From NCBI GenBank assembly GCA_025963955.1, contig JAOPZU010000080.1:1-26869 (forward strand): a stretch of DNA of 26,869 nt, given 5' to 3'. The notes beneath the pieces are model-generated. The model ran no database searches, had not been told where the DNA came from, and worked only from the letters and a program-made list of their open reading frames with translations. Every line of letters begins with the position of its first letter. The stretch's first letter is position 1. Below are positions 7,210-16,586 of the stretch, piece after piece. This DNA comes from Solirubrobacterales bacterium. GTDB lineage: Bacteria; Actinomycetota; Thermoleophilia; Solirubrobacterales; Solirubrobacteraceae. Made by a program: the position numbers and the translations under genes.

Positions 7210-7683
7210 TCAGTCCGCGGTGAGCGTCTGGTCGCCGCCGACCGGTTGGCGCAGGAGCCGGCCGCCGGCGCCGACCGCGTAGGTGCCCATGCGGTCCAGG
7301 GGCGGCGAGTACGCGTGGATCGAGATCGCGGGCCCCTCGCCGGCGTGCCGCGCGCGGTGGATCTCCCCGGCGTCGACGGTGAAGACCGTGCCCGCTTCGT
7401 GCCGGGCGCTGATCGTCTGCTCACCGAGGGCCATGCGCTCGTCGACGACGGAGCCCTCCGCGACGGCGATCGCGGCGGCGCTCGCGTCGTGGTCGTGGAA
7501 GCCCGTGTCCTGACCGGGCATCCAGGCGACGGCCCAGATCTCGACGCTGTCGGTGCGGGCGATGAGCGAGCACTGGCGCTCGTCGGCGTCGAAGCGGACC
7601 GCGTCGCGCCACAGCTCCGGGTGAGAGGTGAGGCCGCTGACGATGTCGCTGAGCTCGGCGGAGGTCCGGATGGGGATGCTCAT
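7210..7683 (-). CDS. Cysteine dioxygenase family cupin protein
   Basis: A 157-residue single-domain cupin of the cysteine dioxygenase (CDO I) type, a cytosolic non-haem iron enzyme family that uses O2 to oxidise cysteine to cysteine sulfinate. The three-His iron site is visible: His63 and His65 in FHDHDAS, and His109 in AGEIHRARH. SIHAYSPPLDRMGTY (121-135) is the family's YSPP segment, whose Tyr125 would correspond to the active-site Tyr. Some homologues act on mercaptopropionate or other thiols, so the substrate is uncertain. The ATG at 7681-7683 overlaps the stop of the upstream amidohydrolase gene (ATGA), so the pair is translationally coupled. A leaderless promoter before the amidohydrolase probably serves both. 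Confidence 0.87.
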   Translation of the reverse strand: MSIPIRTSAELSDIVSGLTSHPELWRDAVRFDADERQCSLIARTDSVEIWAVAWMPGQDTGFHDHDASAAAIAVAEGSVVDERMALGEQTISARHEAGTVFTVDAGEIHRARHAGEGPAISIHAYSPPLDRMGTYAVGAGGRLLRQPVGGDQTLTAD

Positions 7684-8609
7684 GAGGCGCTCCAGGTGTG
7701 CCCGAGGAGACGGGCGGCGTTGTCGGCGCGGATCTCGGTGACCGCGAGAGGTTCGGTGTCGCGCTGCCACAGGGGCAGGACGGGATGGTCGGATCCGTCG
7801 ACGAGCTGCGTCGTCCCGACCAGGCAGGTCAGCGCGCGGATCGCGCGCGGGCCGTAGGAGGAGGTGTCGTAGAAGATGCCGGGGTCGACGGCCGACTCGA
7901 CAGCCGGGCCGCCGCGGGCGGCAGTGCGCTCCAGGTGCAGCGGCGCGAGGCCGGCGAGCGCGGCGAAGAGGACCTTCAGCTCGGGATGGGCCGGGCGGGC
8001 GTGGGCCACGAAGGCGAGCCACGCCGCGTGCAGGTCGGCGACGTAGGTCGTGGTGGGCGCCCACCACTCCGGACGGGCGCCGCCGGCGGGCACCGCCCCC
8101 GGATGCACGAAGAGCGGGGCCAGGCGCGTCTCCAGCAGGCGCAGCAGCGGCCCGAGGCGTTCGACGCCACGGGCGCCGCCGGTCAGCGCGTCCGCCGGGA
8201 CGCAGACCCCGGCGGCTCCGGCGTCCAGCGCCGCCGCGGCGCGGGCGACCTGCTCGTCCGGATCGGCCTGCAGTGGCACGGCCGCCCAGGCCTCCAGGCC
8301 CAGCGGCAGCGCGCTCCCGGCCTCGGCCCAGGCGTCGAGGATCGGGGCGGCCTCGCCGCTGGGCAGCGACTCCACGCCGACCGCGGAGGAGAGGGCGACG
8401 AGCGCGCGGTCGACGCCGGCGGCGCGCATGCGCTCCAGGCGGAACGCGGGGTCGTGGACGCCCGCGTCGATCGTGAAGGGCTCCTCGCCCGCCAGCGTGA
8501 CGGTGAAGGCCCCGTCCCGCCAGCGCGCGAACGGCGCGGTCCGGCGGCTCTCGAGGACGCGCAGGACCGACTCGGGGTACAGGTGCTGGTGAGCGTCGAG
8601 GACGGGCAT
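7680..8609 (-). CDS. Amidohydrolase family protein (amidohydrolase-2 / ACMSD-like TIM barrel)
   Basis: A 309-residue metal-dependent hydrolase-like TIM barrel. The N-terminal metal motif is DAHQHLYP (Asp5, His7, His9). Later candidate ligands are His169 in LFVHPGAV and Asp274 in VDGSDHPVLP. These fit the amidohydrolase-2 family, whose members hydrolyse amides or lactones or decarboxylate aromatic acids. I cannot assign a substrate. The start is the ATG at 8607-8609, with TAGATT ending 6 nt before it. The downstream cysteine dioxygenase overlaps it by 4 bp, which suggests a joint role in a sulfur or amino-acid catabolic step, perhaps releasing or consuming a cysteine-type thiol; that is inference. 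Confidence 0.87.
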   Translation of the reverse strand: MPVLDAHQHLYPESVLRVLESRRTAPFARWRDGAFTVTLAGEEPFTIDAGVHDPAFRLERMRAAGVDRALVALSSAVGVESLPSGEAAPILDAWAEAGSALPLGLEAWAAVPLQADPDEQVARAAAALDAGAAGVCVPADALTGGARGVERLGPLLRLLETRLAPLFVHPGAVPAGGARPEWWAPTTTYVADLHAAWLAFVAHARPAHPELKVLFAALAGLAPLHLERTAARGGPAVESAVDPGIFYDTSSYGPRAIRALTCLVGTTQLVDGSDHPVLPLWQRDTEPLAVTEIRADNAARLLGHTWSAS

Positions 8610-8612
8610 GGG

Positions 8613-8643
8613 CCTAATCTACACAACTTCGATGGGGATTAGG
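8613..8643. promoter_or_regulatory. Inverted repeat and -10 before the amidohydrolase gene
   Basis: CCTAATC (8613-8619) and GATTAGG (8637-8643) are perfect 7-bp arms 17 nt apart. The left arm overlaps the minus-strand -10 TAGATT (8616-8621), which ends 6 nt before the ATG. The arrangement suits an operator whose half-sites flank the promoter core, but the binding protein is unknown. Confidence 0.45.
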
Positions 8644-8671
8644 GGTAAATCATGCGAACGTCCAATACGCG

Positions 8672-9600
8672 TCAGCGGACGAGCGCCTCGCAGAGGGAGT
8701 CGATGCGGGCGGACTCGGCCGCCACGAGCTGCTCCGCCAGGTGGACAAGCGCTGCGATGTTCCCCGCCGACGCGTCGTCCAGCGCGTCCGAGGCGCCGAG
8801 CAGCCGGCACTGCAGGCGCGTGTAGTCGTCGCCGATGAGCTGCCGCAGCTGGTAGTCGACGGTGTCGGCCACGCCGTCGAAGACGACGTCGATGATCGGC
8901 CGCGCCCACTCGACGAGGCCCCAGTGCACCGCCCGCGCGTACGGCATCTCCCGGGTCTGCCGGCCCGTGCCGAGCGACAGGATGCTCACCGGCTCGCCCG
9001 GCGCGAGGCGGACGGCCTCCGCGTAGGCGCACATCGCCGGGTTGTTCGCGAAGACGCCGCCGTCGACGAGCGCGAGATCGTGCTCGGCGCCGGGCCGTGG
9101 GACCCGCACGGGTGGGAAGTAGGTCGGTGCGGCCGCGGTCGCCTGCGCGACGGTCCGCAGCGGCAGCTCCCGCGCCGGCTCGTCGGCCACCCGCCAGCTC
9201 TTGAAGAAGTACGGCTCGCGGGCCTGCAGGTCGTAGCTCGTGGCCAGCAGCCGCGTGCGTGTCTGGCTGAGCCACGCGTCGCCGAGATAGTCGTGCAGGA
9301 CCGCGCGCAGCGGCTCGGGGTCGTGCCGCGCGTCCGCGAGGCCGTCGGCGCTGACGACGCGCTGCCACAGCGAGCGGCGGAAGATCCGCGGGCCGTGGTC
9401 CCGGTAGAGCTCGACGAGCTGCTGGGCGGACCGCGGCTCCGGAGCGACGAGACCGCAGGCGATGATGCCGCCCGTCGACGTGCCCGCCACGAGGTCGAAG
9501 AGCGCGTGGATCGGGCGGCCGGTGCGTGCCTCGACCGCCGCGAGCACGACGGCGGGGACGATGCCCCGGATCCCGCCGCCGTCGATGCTCAGGACCCGCA

Positions 9601-9601
<1 letters not shown>
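8672..9601 (-). CDS. Patatin-like phospholipase
   Basis: A 309-residue patatin-fold lipid acyl hydrolase. It has the oxyanion glycine loop DGGGIRG (residues 7-13), the nucleophile elbow GTSTGG (Ser42), and the catalytic-dyad aspartate in VDGGVFANNP (Asp180). All three elements are intact, so the enzyme should be active on phospholipid or other acyl esters. There is no signal peptide, so it acts in the cytosol or on the inner membrane face. The ATG shares its A with the TGA stop of the phosphofructokinase gene, a one-base overlap that implies tight translational coupling. Patatins also serve as effectors of CBASS defence, but no cyclic-nucleotide synthase is nearby, so a housekeeping lipid role is more likely. 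Confidence 0.92.
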
Positions 9602-10608
<1,007 letters not shown>

Positions 10609-10624
10609 CCGCCCAGCTAACCGG

Positions 10625-10683
10625 GCGGGGCCGTCCGGCGCAACGGCCGGGTGGACATGACCACCGGCAGGGGACGGCCCCGC
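10625..10683 (-). terminator. Large inverted repeat between metH and pfkA
   Basis: GCGGGGCCGTCC (10625-10636) and GGACGGCCCCGC (10672-10683) are perfect 12-bp arms. The 35-nt loop itself holds a smaller hairpin built on CCGG-G-TGG / CCACCGG. It starts 31 nt past the metH stop and ends 16 nt before the pfkA start. It may terminate metH or act as a structured element; no T-run is present. Confidence 0.45.
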
Positions 10684-10714
10684 GCGCTCCGCGACGCTCG
10701 TCCCTCGAAGGTCC

Positions 10715-13700
10715 TTAGCCCGCGGTGGTCGCCTCCGAGGCCGGCCGCGCGAGCTCCTCGTCCTCGATCGGCCCCTCGATGGCGTCCTGGTCGATGAGGT
10801 CGGCCTGGACCAGCGTCGGGTCGCGACGGGTGCCGCGGATGACCTCGTCCGGCGAGCCGTCCGGCAGCAGACGGCCGTTGCGCATGCCGTAGTAGATCGC
10901 CTGCGGGTGGTGGACGATCATCGCTAGCGTCGACTGCTCCGGCGTCGGCGAGTAGCCGTCGGTGAGCGTGATCCCGATCTTGTCCAGCCCGAGGATCGCG
11001 TCGACCTTCGTGTGTTCGGACTGCTCGGGCACGGCGGGATAGCCCCAGGAGAGGCGGCGGCCCTGCGTCTCTGGGATGCCGTACCAGCCGCGGATCTTCC
11101 AGTGCAGCCATTCGGACAGCCCCTCGGCGGTCTGCACGCCCAGGCCGTGGACGAACAGCTGCTCGGCGAACTCGCCGTCCTGCTCGAGCTTGGCCATCAG
11201 GTCCGTGACCTCGGAGCCGACCGTCAACGCCTGCACGGCGAGCACGTCGAGCTCCGCCGGCGGCGTGCCGTCCGCGTTCGCGGGGCGGAAGAAGTCCGCC
11301 GACGCCATGCGGTCGCCCTTCTGCTGGCGCGGGGTGTCGAAGCGCGTCAGCTCGGTCGTGCGGTCCTCCGGATCCAGGACGACGATCTCGTTCCCGTCCG
11401 CGTAGCACGGGAAGAAGCCGACCAGGGCACGGGGATGCAGGTAGGTCTGCTCGCGCCACATGCGCTCGAGCCGCGGGATGAAGCCCTCCTCCTCGCCGTC
11501 GCCCTCCAGCAACGCGCGCCACGCCTCGCCCTTCACGCCGCGCCCGCCCCAGTGGAGCTTGAAGAGCACGTGCGTGTCCAGGTGCGTGTAGAGCTCGTCC
11601 ATGTCCACGTCGATCTCCTTGACCCCCCAGAAGGGCGGCTCGGGGACCGGCGCGTCCGTGCGCGCACCCGAGCGGACCGAGTCGTCGGTCACCGGCGGCA
11701 GGTCCTCGACGATCTCGACCTTGTGACGCTGCTTGTCCGCGCCCTCGAGCATCTGCCGGACGAGCACCTCGCGCTTGTCCGGCTCGACGAGCTGGTCCAT
11801 GACGGCCAGGCCCTCGAAGGCGTCCTTGCAGTAGTAGGCGCCCGGCTCGTAGACCGTGTCGTCCTCCTTGCCGTTGACGTACACGGCGCGGTAGGTGAAG
11901 GCACGGTTGATGGCCGCGCCGCCGAGCAGGACAGGGACCGCGTCGCCCTGCCGGTGCAGCTCCTGCAGCGCGAGCGGCATCTGCTTGGAAGTCGACACGA
12001 GCAGCGCCGAGAGGCCGATGGCGTCGGCCTTGTGCTCGCGTGCGGCGTCGACGATGGCCTGGACCGGGACCTGCTTGCCGAGGTCGATCACGGTGTAGCC
12101 GTTGTTCGTGAGGATCGTGTTCACGAGCGACTTGCCGATGTCGTGCACGTCGCCGAAGACGGTCGCCAGGACCACGGTGCCCTTCGTGTAGTCCGCGGTG
12201 CGCTCCAGGTAGTTCTCCAGGCGCGCGACGGCCTTCTTCATGACCTCTGCGGACTGCAGGACGAAGGGCAGGATGAGCTCGCCGGCGCCGAACTTGTCGC
12301 CGACCTCCTTCATCGCGGGCAGCAGCACGTCGTTGAGGACCGGGACCGCGCCGAGCTTCTCGACGGCAGCGTCGATCTGGGCCTCCACGCCGTCCTTCTT
12401 GCGCCGCAGGATGTGGAAGTGCAGCGCCTCCTCGGGCGTCATGTGCTCCGTCGGGTTCGCCGGGCCCTCGGCCTCCGCGGACTCGCCCTTCGCCTCGAAG
12501 TGCTGGATGAAGCGCTCCAGCGCGTCCTCGCGGCGGTTGTAGACCAGGTCGTTCGCGAGCTCGCGCTCCTCCTCGCCGATCTCGGAGTACGGCGTGATGT
12601 GGTTCGGGTTGACCATCGCGAGGTCGAGCCCGGCCTCCACGCAGTGGTAGAGGAAGACGGAGTTCAGGACCGAGCGCGCGGGCACGCCGACGCCGAAGGA
12701 GACGTTCGAGACGCCGAGCGACGTCTTCACGCCCGGGATCTCCGCCTTGACGCGGCGGATGCCCTCGATCGTCTCGACCGCCGACGGCTTCCACTCGTCG
12801 TCGCCCGTGGTCAGCGTGAAGGTCAGCACGTCGAAGATCAGCAGCTCGGGATCCAGGCCGTGCTCATCGCAGCACAGCTCCTTCAGCCGCTTGGCGATCT
12901 CCACCTTGCGCTCCGCGGTCTTCGCCATGCCGACCTCGTCGATCGTCAGGGCGATCAGCGCGGCGCCGTGCTCGACGACCGTCGGCAGGACCGTGTCGAG
13001 CTTGTCCCGGCCGGCCTCGAGGTTGATCGAGTTGACGATCGCGCGGCCCGGGATCTGGTCGAGCGCCATCGCGATGACGTCGGGCTCGGTCGAATCGATC
13101 TGGATCGGCGTGGGCTGCGTGAGCGAGACGCGCTTGGCGACCTCGCGCATCTGCTCGTCCTCGTCGGTCCGCTCGGTCAGCGCGACGCACAGGTCGAGCA
13201 CGTGGGCGCCGCCCTCGACCTGGTCCTCGGCGATCTGCTGGATGCCGTCGTAGTCGTCGGCGAGGAGCATCTCCTTCGCCTTGCGGGAGCCCTGCGAGTT
13301 GACGCGCTCGCCGACGATGGTCGGCGCTGGCTCCTGGACCAGTGGCGAGGCCGTGATCATCGAGGAGACCATCGGCGGCCCGGCCTTCGGGCGGGTGAAG
13401 TCGGTGCGCGCGGGACGGCAGGCGTCCGCGATCGCGCGGATGTGCTCGGGCGTCGTGCCGCAGCAGCCGCCGACGATCGAGACGCCGTAGCGCTCCACGA
13501 AGTCCTTCAGGGAGGCGGCGAGCGGTTCGGGCTTCTCCGGGAAGATCGTCTCGCCGTCCGGGCCCTGCTGCGGGATGCCGGCGTTCGGGATGCAGTGCAC
13601 CGGGACGGGCGAATGCTCGCCGAGGTAGCGGATCGCGTCCCGCATGTCCTCCGGGCCGGTGGAGCAGTTGAGGCCGATGACGTCGACCTTCAGCGCCGTC

Positions 13701-14332
13701 AGCGTCGTGAGCACCGACGCGATGTCGGTGCCGAGCAGCATCTTGCCGCCGTTTGGCAGGAGGCTGACGGAGATCTGCAGCGGGACCTTCTTGCCGAGCT
13801 TCTTCATCGCCTCGCGTGCGCCGAAGATCGCGGCCTTGACCTCCAGGATGTCCTGCGCGGTCTCGATGATGATGAGGTCCACGCCGCCGACGATCAGGCC
13901 CTCCGCCTGCTCGGCGAAGACGGCGACGAGGTCGCGGAAGCGGATCATGCCGAGCGTCGGGTCGTCGCTGGCCGGCAGGAAGCCCGTCGGGCCGATCGAG
14001 CCCGCCACGAAGCGGTCCTCGCCGACGGCGCGGCGCGCGATCTCGGCGGCCTTGACGTTGATCTCCATCGTGTGCTCGGCCAGGCCCCACTCCTCGAGCT
14101 TCAGCCGGCTGGCCTGGAAGGTGTCCGTCTCGACGACGTCGGCACCCGCCTCGACCATCGTGCGGTGCAGCTTCTCGATGATGTCGGGGCGGTTCAGGAC
14201 GAGCGCCTCGTGCGCGCGGCCCGGCAGCTTGTAGTCGTCCTCGAGGGAGAGGTCCCACATCTCGAGGGTCGCGCCCATCCCGCCGTCGAAGACGATGACG
14301 CGGTCACGGGTGGCCTGGAGGTAGTCGCGCAT
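10715..14332 (-). CDS. metH: Cobalamin-dependent methionine synthase
   Basis: A 1205-residue protein close to the usual MetH length. It transfers a methyl group from methyltetrahydrofolate through cobalamin to homocysteine in the cytosol. Modules in order: homocysteine domain (about 1-320) with zinc cysteines Cys223 (LNCSTG), Cys290 and Cys291 (GGCCGTTPEH); pterin-binding domain (about 335-610, from VGERVNSQGSRK); cobalamin cap (about 630-715); cobalamin domain with GDVHDIGKS, where His730 is the axial cobalt ligand; and AdoMet reactivation domain (about 900-1190). The reactivation motif reads GYPAVP where GYPACP is common. The ATG at 14330-14332 follows TAGACT by 8 nt. No cobalamin riboswitch was found in the short upstream gap. 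Confidence 0.96.
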   Translation of the reverse strand: MRDYLQATRDRVIVFDGGMGATLEMWDLSLEDDYKLPGRAHEALVLNRPDIIEKLHRTMVEAGADVVETDTFQASRLKLEEWGLAEHTMEINVKAAEIARRAVGEDRFVAGSIGPTGFLPASDDPTLGMIRFRDLVAVFAEQAEGLIVGGVDLIIIETAQDILEVKAAIFGAREAMKKLGKKVPLQISVSLLPNGGKMLLGTDIASVLTTLTALKVDVIGLNCSTGPEDMRDAIRYLGEHSPVPVHCIPNAGIPQQGPDGETIFPEKPEPLAASLKDFVERYGVSIVGGCCGTTPEHIRAIADACRPARTDFTRPKAGPPMVSSMITASPLVQEPAPTIVGERVNSQGSRKAKEMLLADDYDGIQQIAEDQVEGGAHVLDLCVALTERTDEDEQMREVAKRVSLTQPTPIQIDSTEPDVIAMALDQIPGRAIVNSINLEAGRDKLDTVLPTVVEHGAALIALTIDEVGMAKTAERKVEIAKRLKELCCDEHGLDPELLIFDVLTFTLTTGDDEWKPSAVETIEGIRRVKAEIPGVKTSLGVSNVSFGVGVPARSVLNSVFLYHCVEAGLDLAMVNPNHITPYSEIGEEERELANDLVYNRREDALERFIQHFEAKGESAEAEGPANPTEHMTPEEALHFHILRRKKDGVEAQIDAAVEKLGAVPVLNDVLLPAMKEVGDKFGAGELILPFVLQSAEVMKKAVARLENYLERTADYTKGTVVLATVFGDVHDIGKSLVNTILTNNGYTVIDLGKQVPVQAIVDAAREHKADAIGLSALLVSTSKQMPLALQELHRQGDAVPVLLGGAAINRAFTYRAVYVNGKEDDTVYEPGAYYCKDAFEGLAVMDQLVEPDKREVLVRQMLEGADKQRHKVEIVEDLPPVTDDSVRSGARTDAPVPEPPFWGVKEIDVDMDELYTHLDTHVLFKLHWGGRGVKGEAWRALLEGDGEEEGFIPRLERMWREQTYLHPRALVGFFPCYADGNEIVVLDPEDRTTELTRFDTPRQQKGDRMASADFFRPANADGTPPAELDVLAVQALTVGSEVTDLMAKLEQDGEFAEQLFVHGLGVQTAEGLSEWLHWKIRGWYGIPETQGRRLSWGYPAVPEQSEHTKVDAILGLDKIGITLTDGYSPTPEQSTLAMIVHHPQAIYYGMRNGRLLPDGSPDEVIRGTRRDPTLVQADLIDQDAIEGPIEDEELARPASEATTAG

Positions 14333-14340
14333 TGCGGGAC

Positions 14341-14346
14341 AGTCTA
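14341..14346 (-). promoter_or_regulatory. -10 element of metH
   Basis: TAGACT on the minus strand ends 8 nt before the metH ATG, predicting a leader of zero to two bases. No convincing -35 at standard spacing was found. Confidence 0.5.
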
Positions 14347-14350
14347 CCGG

Positions 14351-14376
14351 AACCTTGACACGCTCGTGGCAAGGTT
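14351..14376. promoter_or_regulatory. Inverted repeat AACCTTG-N12-CAAGGTT between metH and recQ
   Basis: AACCTTG (14351-14357) and CAAGGTT (14370-14376) are perfect 7-bp arms with a 12-nt spacer. The pair lies just upstream of the metH -10, where an activator or repressor would bind. It could also affect the divergent helicase gene. The binding protein is unknown. Confidence 0.45.
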
Positions 14377-14443
14377 GCGACGAAAGAACACCGACCGCGT
14401 GACGGACGTGCGCGGCCGGGGGCGAGGTCGCCTGCGTGCCGCC

Positions 14444-14449
14444 TACTGT
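14444..14449 (+). promoter_or_regulatory. Possible -10 of the recQ-type gene
   Basis: TACTGT fits TANNNT. Transcription would start near 14456-14457, leaving a leader of only about six bases before the ATG at 14463. Confidence 0.35.
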
Positions 14450-14462
14450 GGTCGTGAACCCC

Positions 14463-16544
14463 ATGACGAGCACCTCCACCACCGACTCCGCCGCTCTCGA
14501 CCACCTGCACGCGCTCGCGGGCCCAGAGGCGTCCTTCCGCGACGGACAGCTCGAGGCGATACGCGACCTCGTCGACGACCGCGCACGAGTCCTTTGCGTG
14601 CAGCGCACGGGCTGGGGCAAGAGCGCGGTGTACTTCGTCGCCACGGCGCTGCTCAGGGCCCAGGGGTCGGGCCCCACCCTGATCGTCTCGCCGCTGCTGG
14701 CGCTGATGCGCAACCAGATCGCGGCGGCCGAGCGGCTGGGCGTCCGGGCCCGGACGATCAACTCGACGAACGTGGGGGAGTGGCGGGAGGTCCAGGCGGC
14801 CCTGGAGGCCGACGAGGTCGATCTGCTGCTCATCAGCCCCGAGCGGCTGAACCACCCGCGCTTCCGCGACGAGATGCTGCCGCTGTTCGCGCGCTCCATC
14901 GGCCTGCTCGTCGTCGACGAGGCGCACTGCGTGAGCGATTGGGGCCACGACTTCCGACCGGACTACCGGCGGATCCGGGACATGATCGCCCGCCTGCCGG
15001 AAGGGGTCGCCGTTCTTGGGACGACCGCCACCGCGAACGACCGCGTGGTCGACGACGTCACCGAACAGCTCGCCGCGGGCGATCCCCGCGCGCTGCGCGC
15101 CTACCGCGGTCCGCTCGGCCGGACCTCCCTGCGCATGGAGGTCTGCGAGCTGCCCTCCCAGGCCTCGCGCCTGGCCTGGCTCGTCCAGGTCCTGCCGACG
15201 CTTGAGGGTTCCGGGATCGTCTACACGCTCACCAAGCGCGACGCCGACGTCGTCGCCGCCTTCCTGAACGAGCACGACATCGCCGCGGCCGCCTACTCGG
15301 GGGATCAGCCCACCGAGGACCGCATCGCGGTGGAGGAGCGCCTGCTCCGCAACGAGCTGAAGGCCGTCGTCGCCACGAGCGCGCTCGGGATGGGCTACGA
15401 CAAGGCCGATCTGCGCTTCGTCGTCCACTTCCAGGCCCCGGGCTCCGTCATCGCCTACTACCAGCAGGTCGGGCGCGCCGGTCGTGGCGTCGACCACGCC
15501 GACGTCGTCCTGCTGCGCGGCGTGGAGGACCGCCGCATCCAGGACTTCTTCATCGAGCAGGCCTTCCCGCGCGAGGAGCACGTGGCGCGGGTCCTGCAGG
15601 AGCTCGAGGCGCCCGCCGGCGCCTCGGTGCCGGAGCTGCAGTCCGCCGTCAACCTGGGGCGCGGCCGGCTGGACGCGATGCTGAAGATCCTCGAGGTGGA
15701 GGGGGCGGTGCGCAAGGACGGGACGCGCTGGCACCGGACGGGGGAGCCGTGGCACTACGACGGCGAGCGCTACGCGCAGGTCACCGCCCTCCGCCGGGCC
15801 GAGCAGGCCGCCATGGCCTCCTTCGGCGCGGACGGGCGCTGCCTGATGCGCGCCCTGCAGGAGGAGCTGGATGATCCCGCGCCCGAGGACTGCGGGCGCT
15901 GCGCGGTCTGCACCGAGCCGCGGTTCGAGCTCGCGCCCGACGAGGCGGTCGTGGCCTCGGCGGCGCGGGCGCTGCGTTCGCGTCCGCTCACGCTGGACGC
16001 GAAGAAGATGGCTCCGGACCGCGAGACGGGCGCGATGAAGAAGATGCCGCCCGCGGTGCTGATCGCCGAGGGGCGGGCGCTGGCCCGCGCCGGCGACGGG
16101 GGCTGGGACCCGCTCGTCCGGGCGGACCTGCAGAGCGGACGGGTGCGCGACGAGCTCGTCGACGCGCTCGCCGACCTCGTGCGCGGCTGGGGCGTGCCCC
16201 TCGGGTGGGTCGCCGGCGTCCCGGCGCGCCGCGGCGGCCCGGACGGAACCGATGTCGTGTCGGACCTGGCCCTCCGGGTCGCGATCGCCCTCGGACTGCC
16301 GTTCGCGCCCGCCGTCCAGCGGGCCGACCCACAGCGCCCGCCGCAGTCCCGCATGCGCAACGCGGCGCAGCAGGCCGACAACGTCCGGGGCGCCTTCGCG
16401 GTGGACGCCGAGCTGCCACCGGGCCCGTGCCTGCTCGTGGACGACGCCCGGCAGTCCGGCTGGACCCTCGCGATGGTCGGCGGGCAGCTGCGCCGGCGCG
16501 GTGCACCGGAGGTCTACCCGCTCACCCTGCGGACGAGCTTCTGA
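14463..16544 (+). CDS. recQ: RecQ-family DNA helicase with C-terminal ComF-like phosphoribosyltransferase domain
   Basis: A 693-residue ATP-dependent 3'-5' DNA helicase of the RecQ type, acting in recombination and repair. Core motifs: Walker A RTGWGKS (48-54), DEAH box (152-155) with the RecQ-typical HCVSDWGHDFRPDY, TTATAND (188-194), and QQVGRAGRG (334-342). A RecQ zinc-binding region follows, with Cys460, Cys477, Cys480 and Cys483. There is no recognisable HRDC domain. Residues about 570-693 instead match the ComF/phosphoribosyltransferase pattern: VPARR near 586, R-x-PQ-x-PPQSRMRN...N-x-x-GAF (about 620-645), then CLLVDDARQSGWTL (656-669), a degenerate PRPP loop. The ATG at 14463 is chosen; in-frame GTG codons at 14436, 14448 and 14454 are alternatives. 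It converges on the ABC transporter gene. Confidence 0.9.
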   Translation: MTSTSTTDSAALDHLHALAGPEASFRDGQLEAIRDLVDDRARVLCVQRTGWGKSAVYFVATALLRAQGSGPTLIVSPLLALMRNQIAAAERLGVRARTINSTNVGEWREVQAALEADEVDLLLISPERLNHPRFRDEMLPLFARSIGLLVVDEAHCVSDWGHDFRPDYRRIRDMIARLPEGVAVLGTTATANDRVVDDVTEQLAAGDPRALRAYRGPLGRTSLRMEVCELPSQASRLAWLVQVLPTLEGSGIVYTLTKRDADVVAAFLNEHDIAAAAYSGDQPTEDRIAVEERLLRNELKAVVATSALGMGYDKADLRFVVHFQAPGSVIAYYQQVGRAGRGVDHADVVLLRGVEDRRIQDFFIEQAFPREEHVARVLQELEAPAGASVPELQSAVNLGRGRLDAMLKILEVEGAVRKDGTRWHRTGEPWHYDGERYAQVTALRRAEQAAMASFGADGRCLMRALQEELDDPAPEDCGRCAVCTEPRFELAPDEAVVASAARALRSRPLTLDAKKMAPDRETGAMKKMPPAVLIAEGRALARAGDGGWDPLVRADLQSGRVRDELVDALADLVRGWGVPLGWVAGVPARRGGPDGTDVVSDLALRVAIALGLPFAPAVQRADPQRPPQSRMRNAAQQADNVRGAFAVDAELPPGPCLLVDDARQSGWTLAMVGGQLRRRGAPEVYPLTLRTSF

Positions 16545-16547
16545 GGT

Positions 16548-16568
16548 CGCCTCGTCACCGCGGAGGCG
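16548..16568. terminator. Small hairpin between convergent recQ and ABC genes
   Basis: CGCCTC (16548-16553) and GAGGCG (16563-16568) are 6-bp arms with a 9-nt loop in a 42-bp gap between convergent genes. It is short and lacks a T-run. Confidence 0.35.
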
Positions 16569-16586
16569 TCGGCACGGGCGTCCCCG

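Noticed and set aside
14355..14360. TTGACA as a -35 for the recQ-type gene
   Set aside because: No -10-like hexamer lies about 17 bp downstream (CGACGA). The TTGACA is part of the AACCTTG inverted repeat.
14333..14462. A cobalamin or SAM riboswitch before metH
   Set aside because: The gap is only 130 bp, has no B12-box-like sequence, and the metH transcript appears to be leaderless.
11012..15205. A nearly 1400-codon open frame on the plus strand opposite metH
   Set aside because: It is antisense to a clear MetH with all catalytic motifs. Its translation is low-complexity (RLRDL, HVEL-type) with no domain. Long antisense frames are expected at this GC content.
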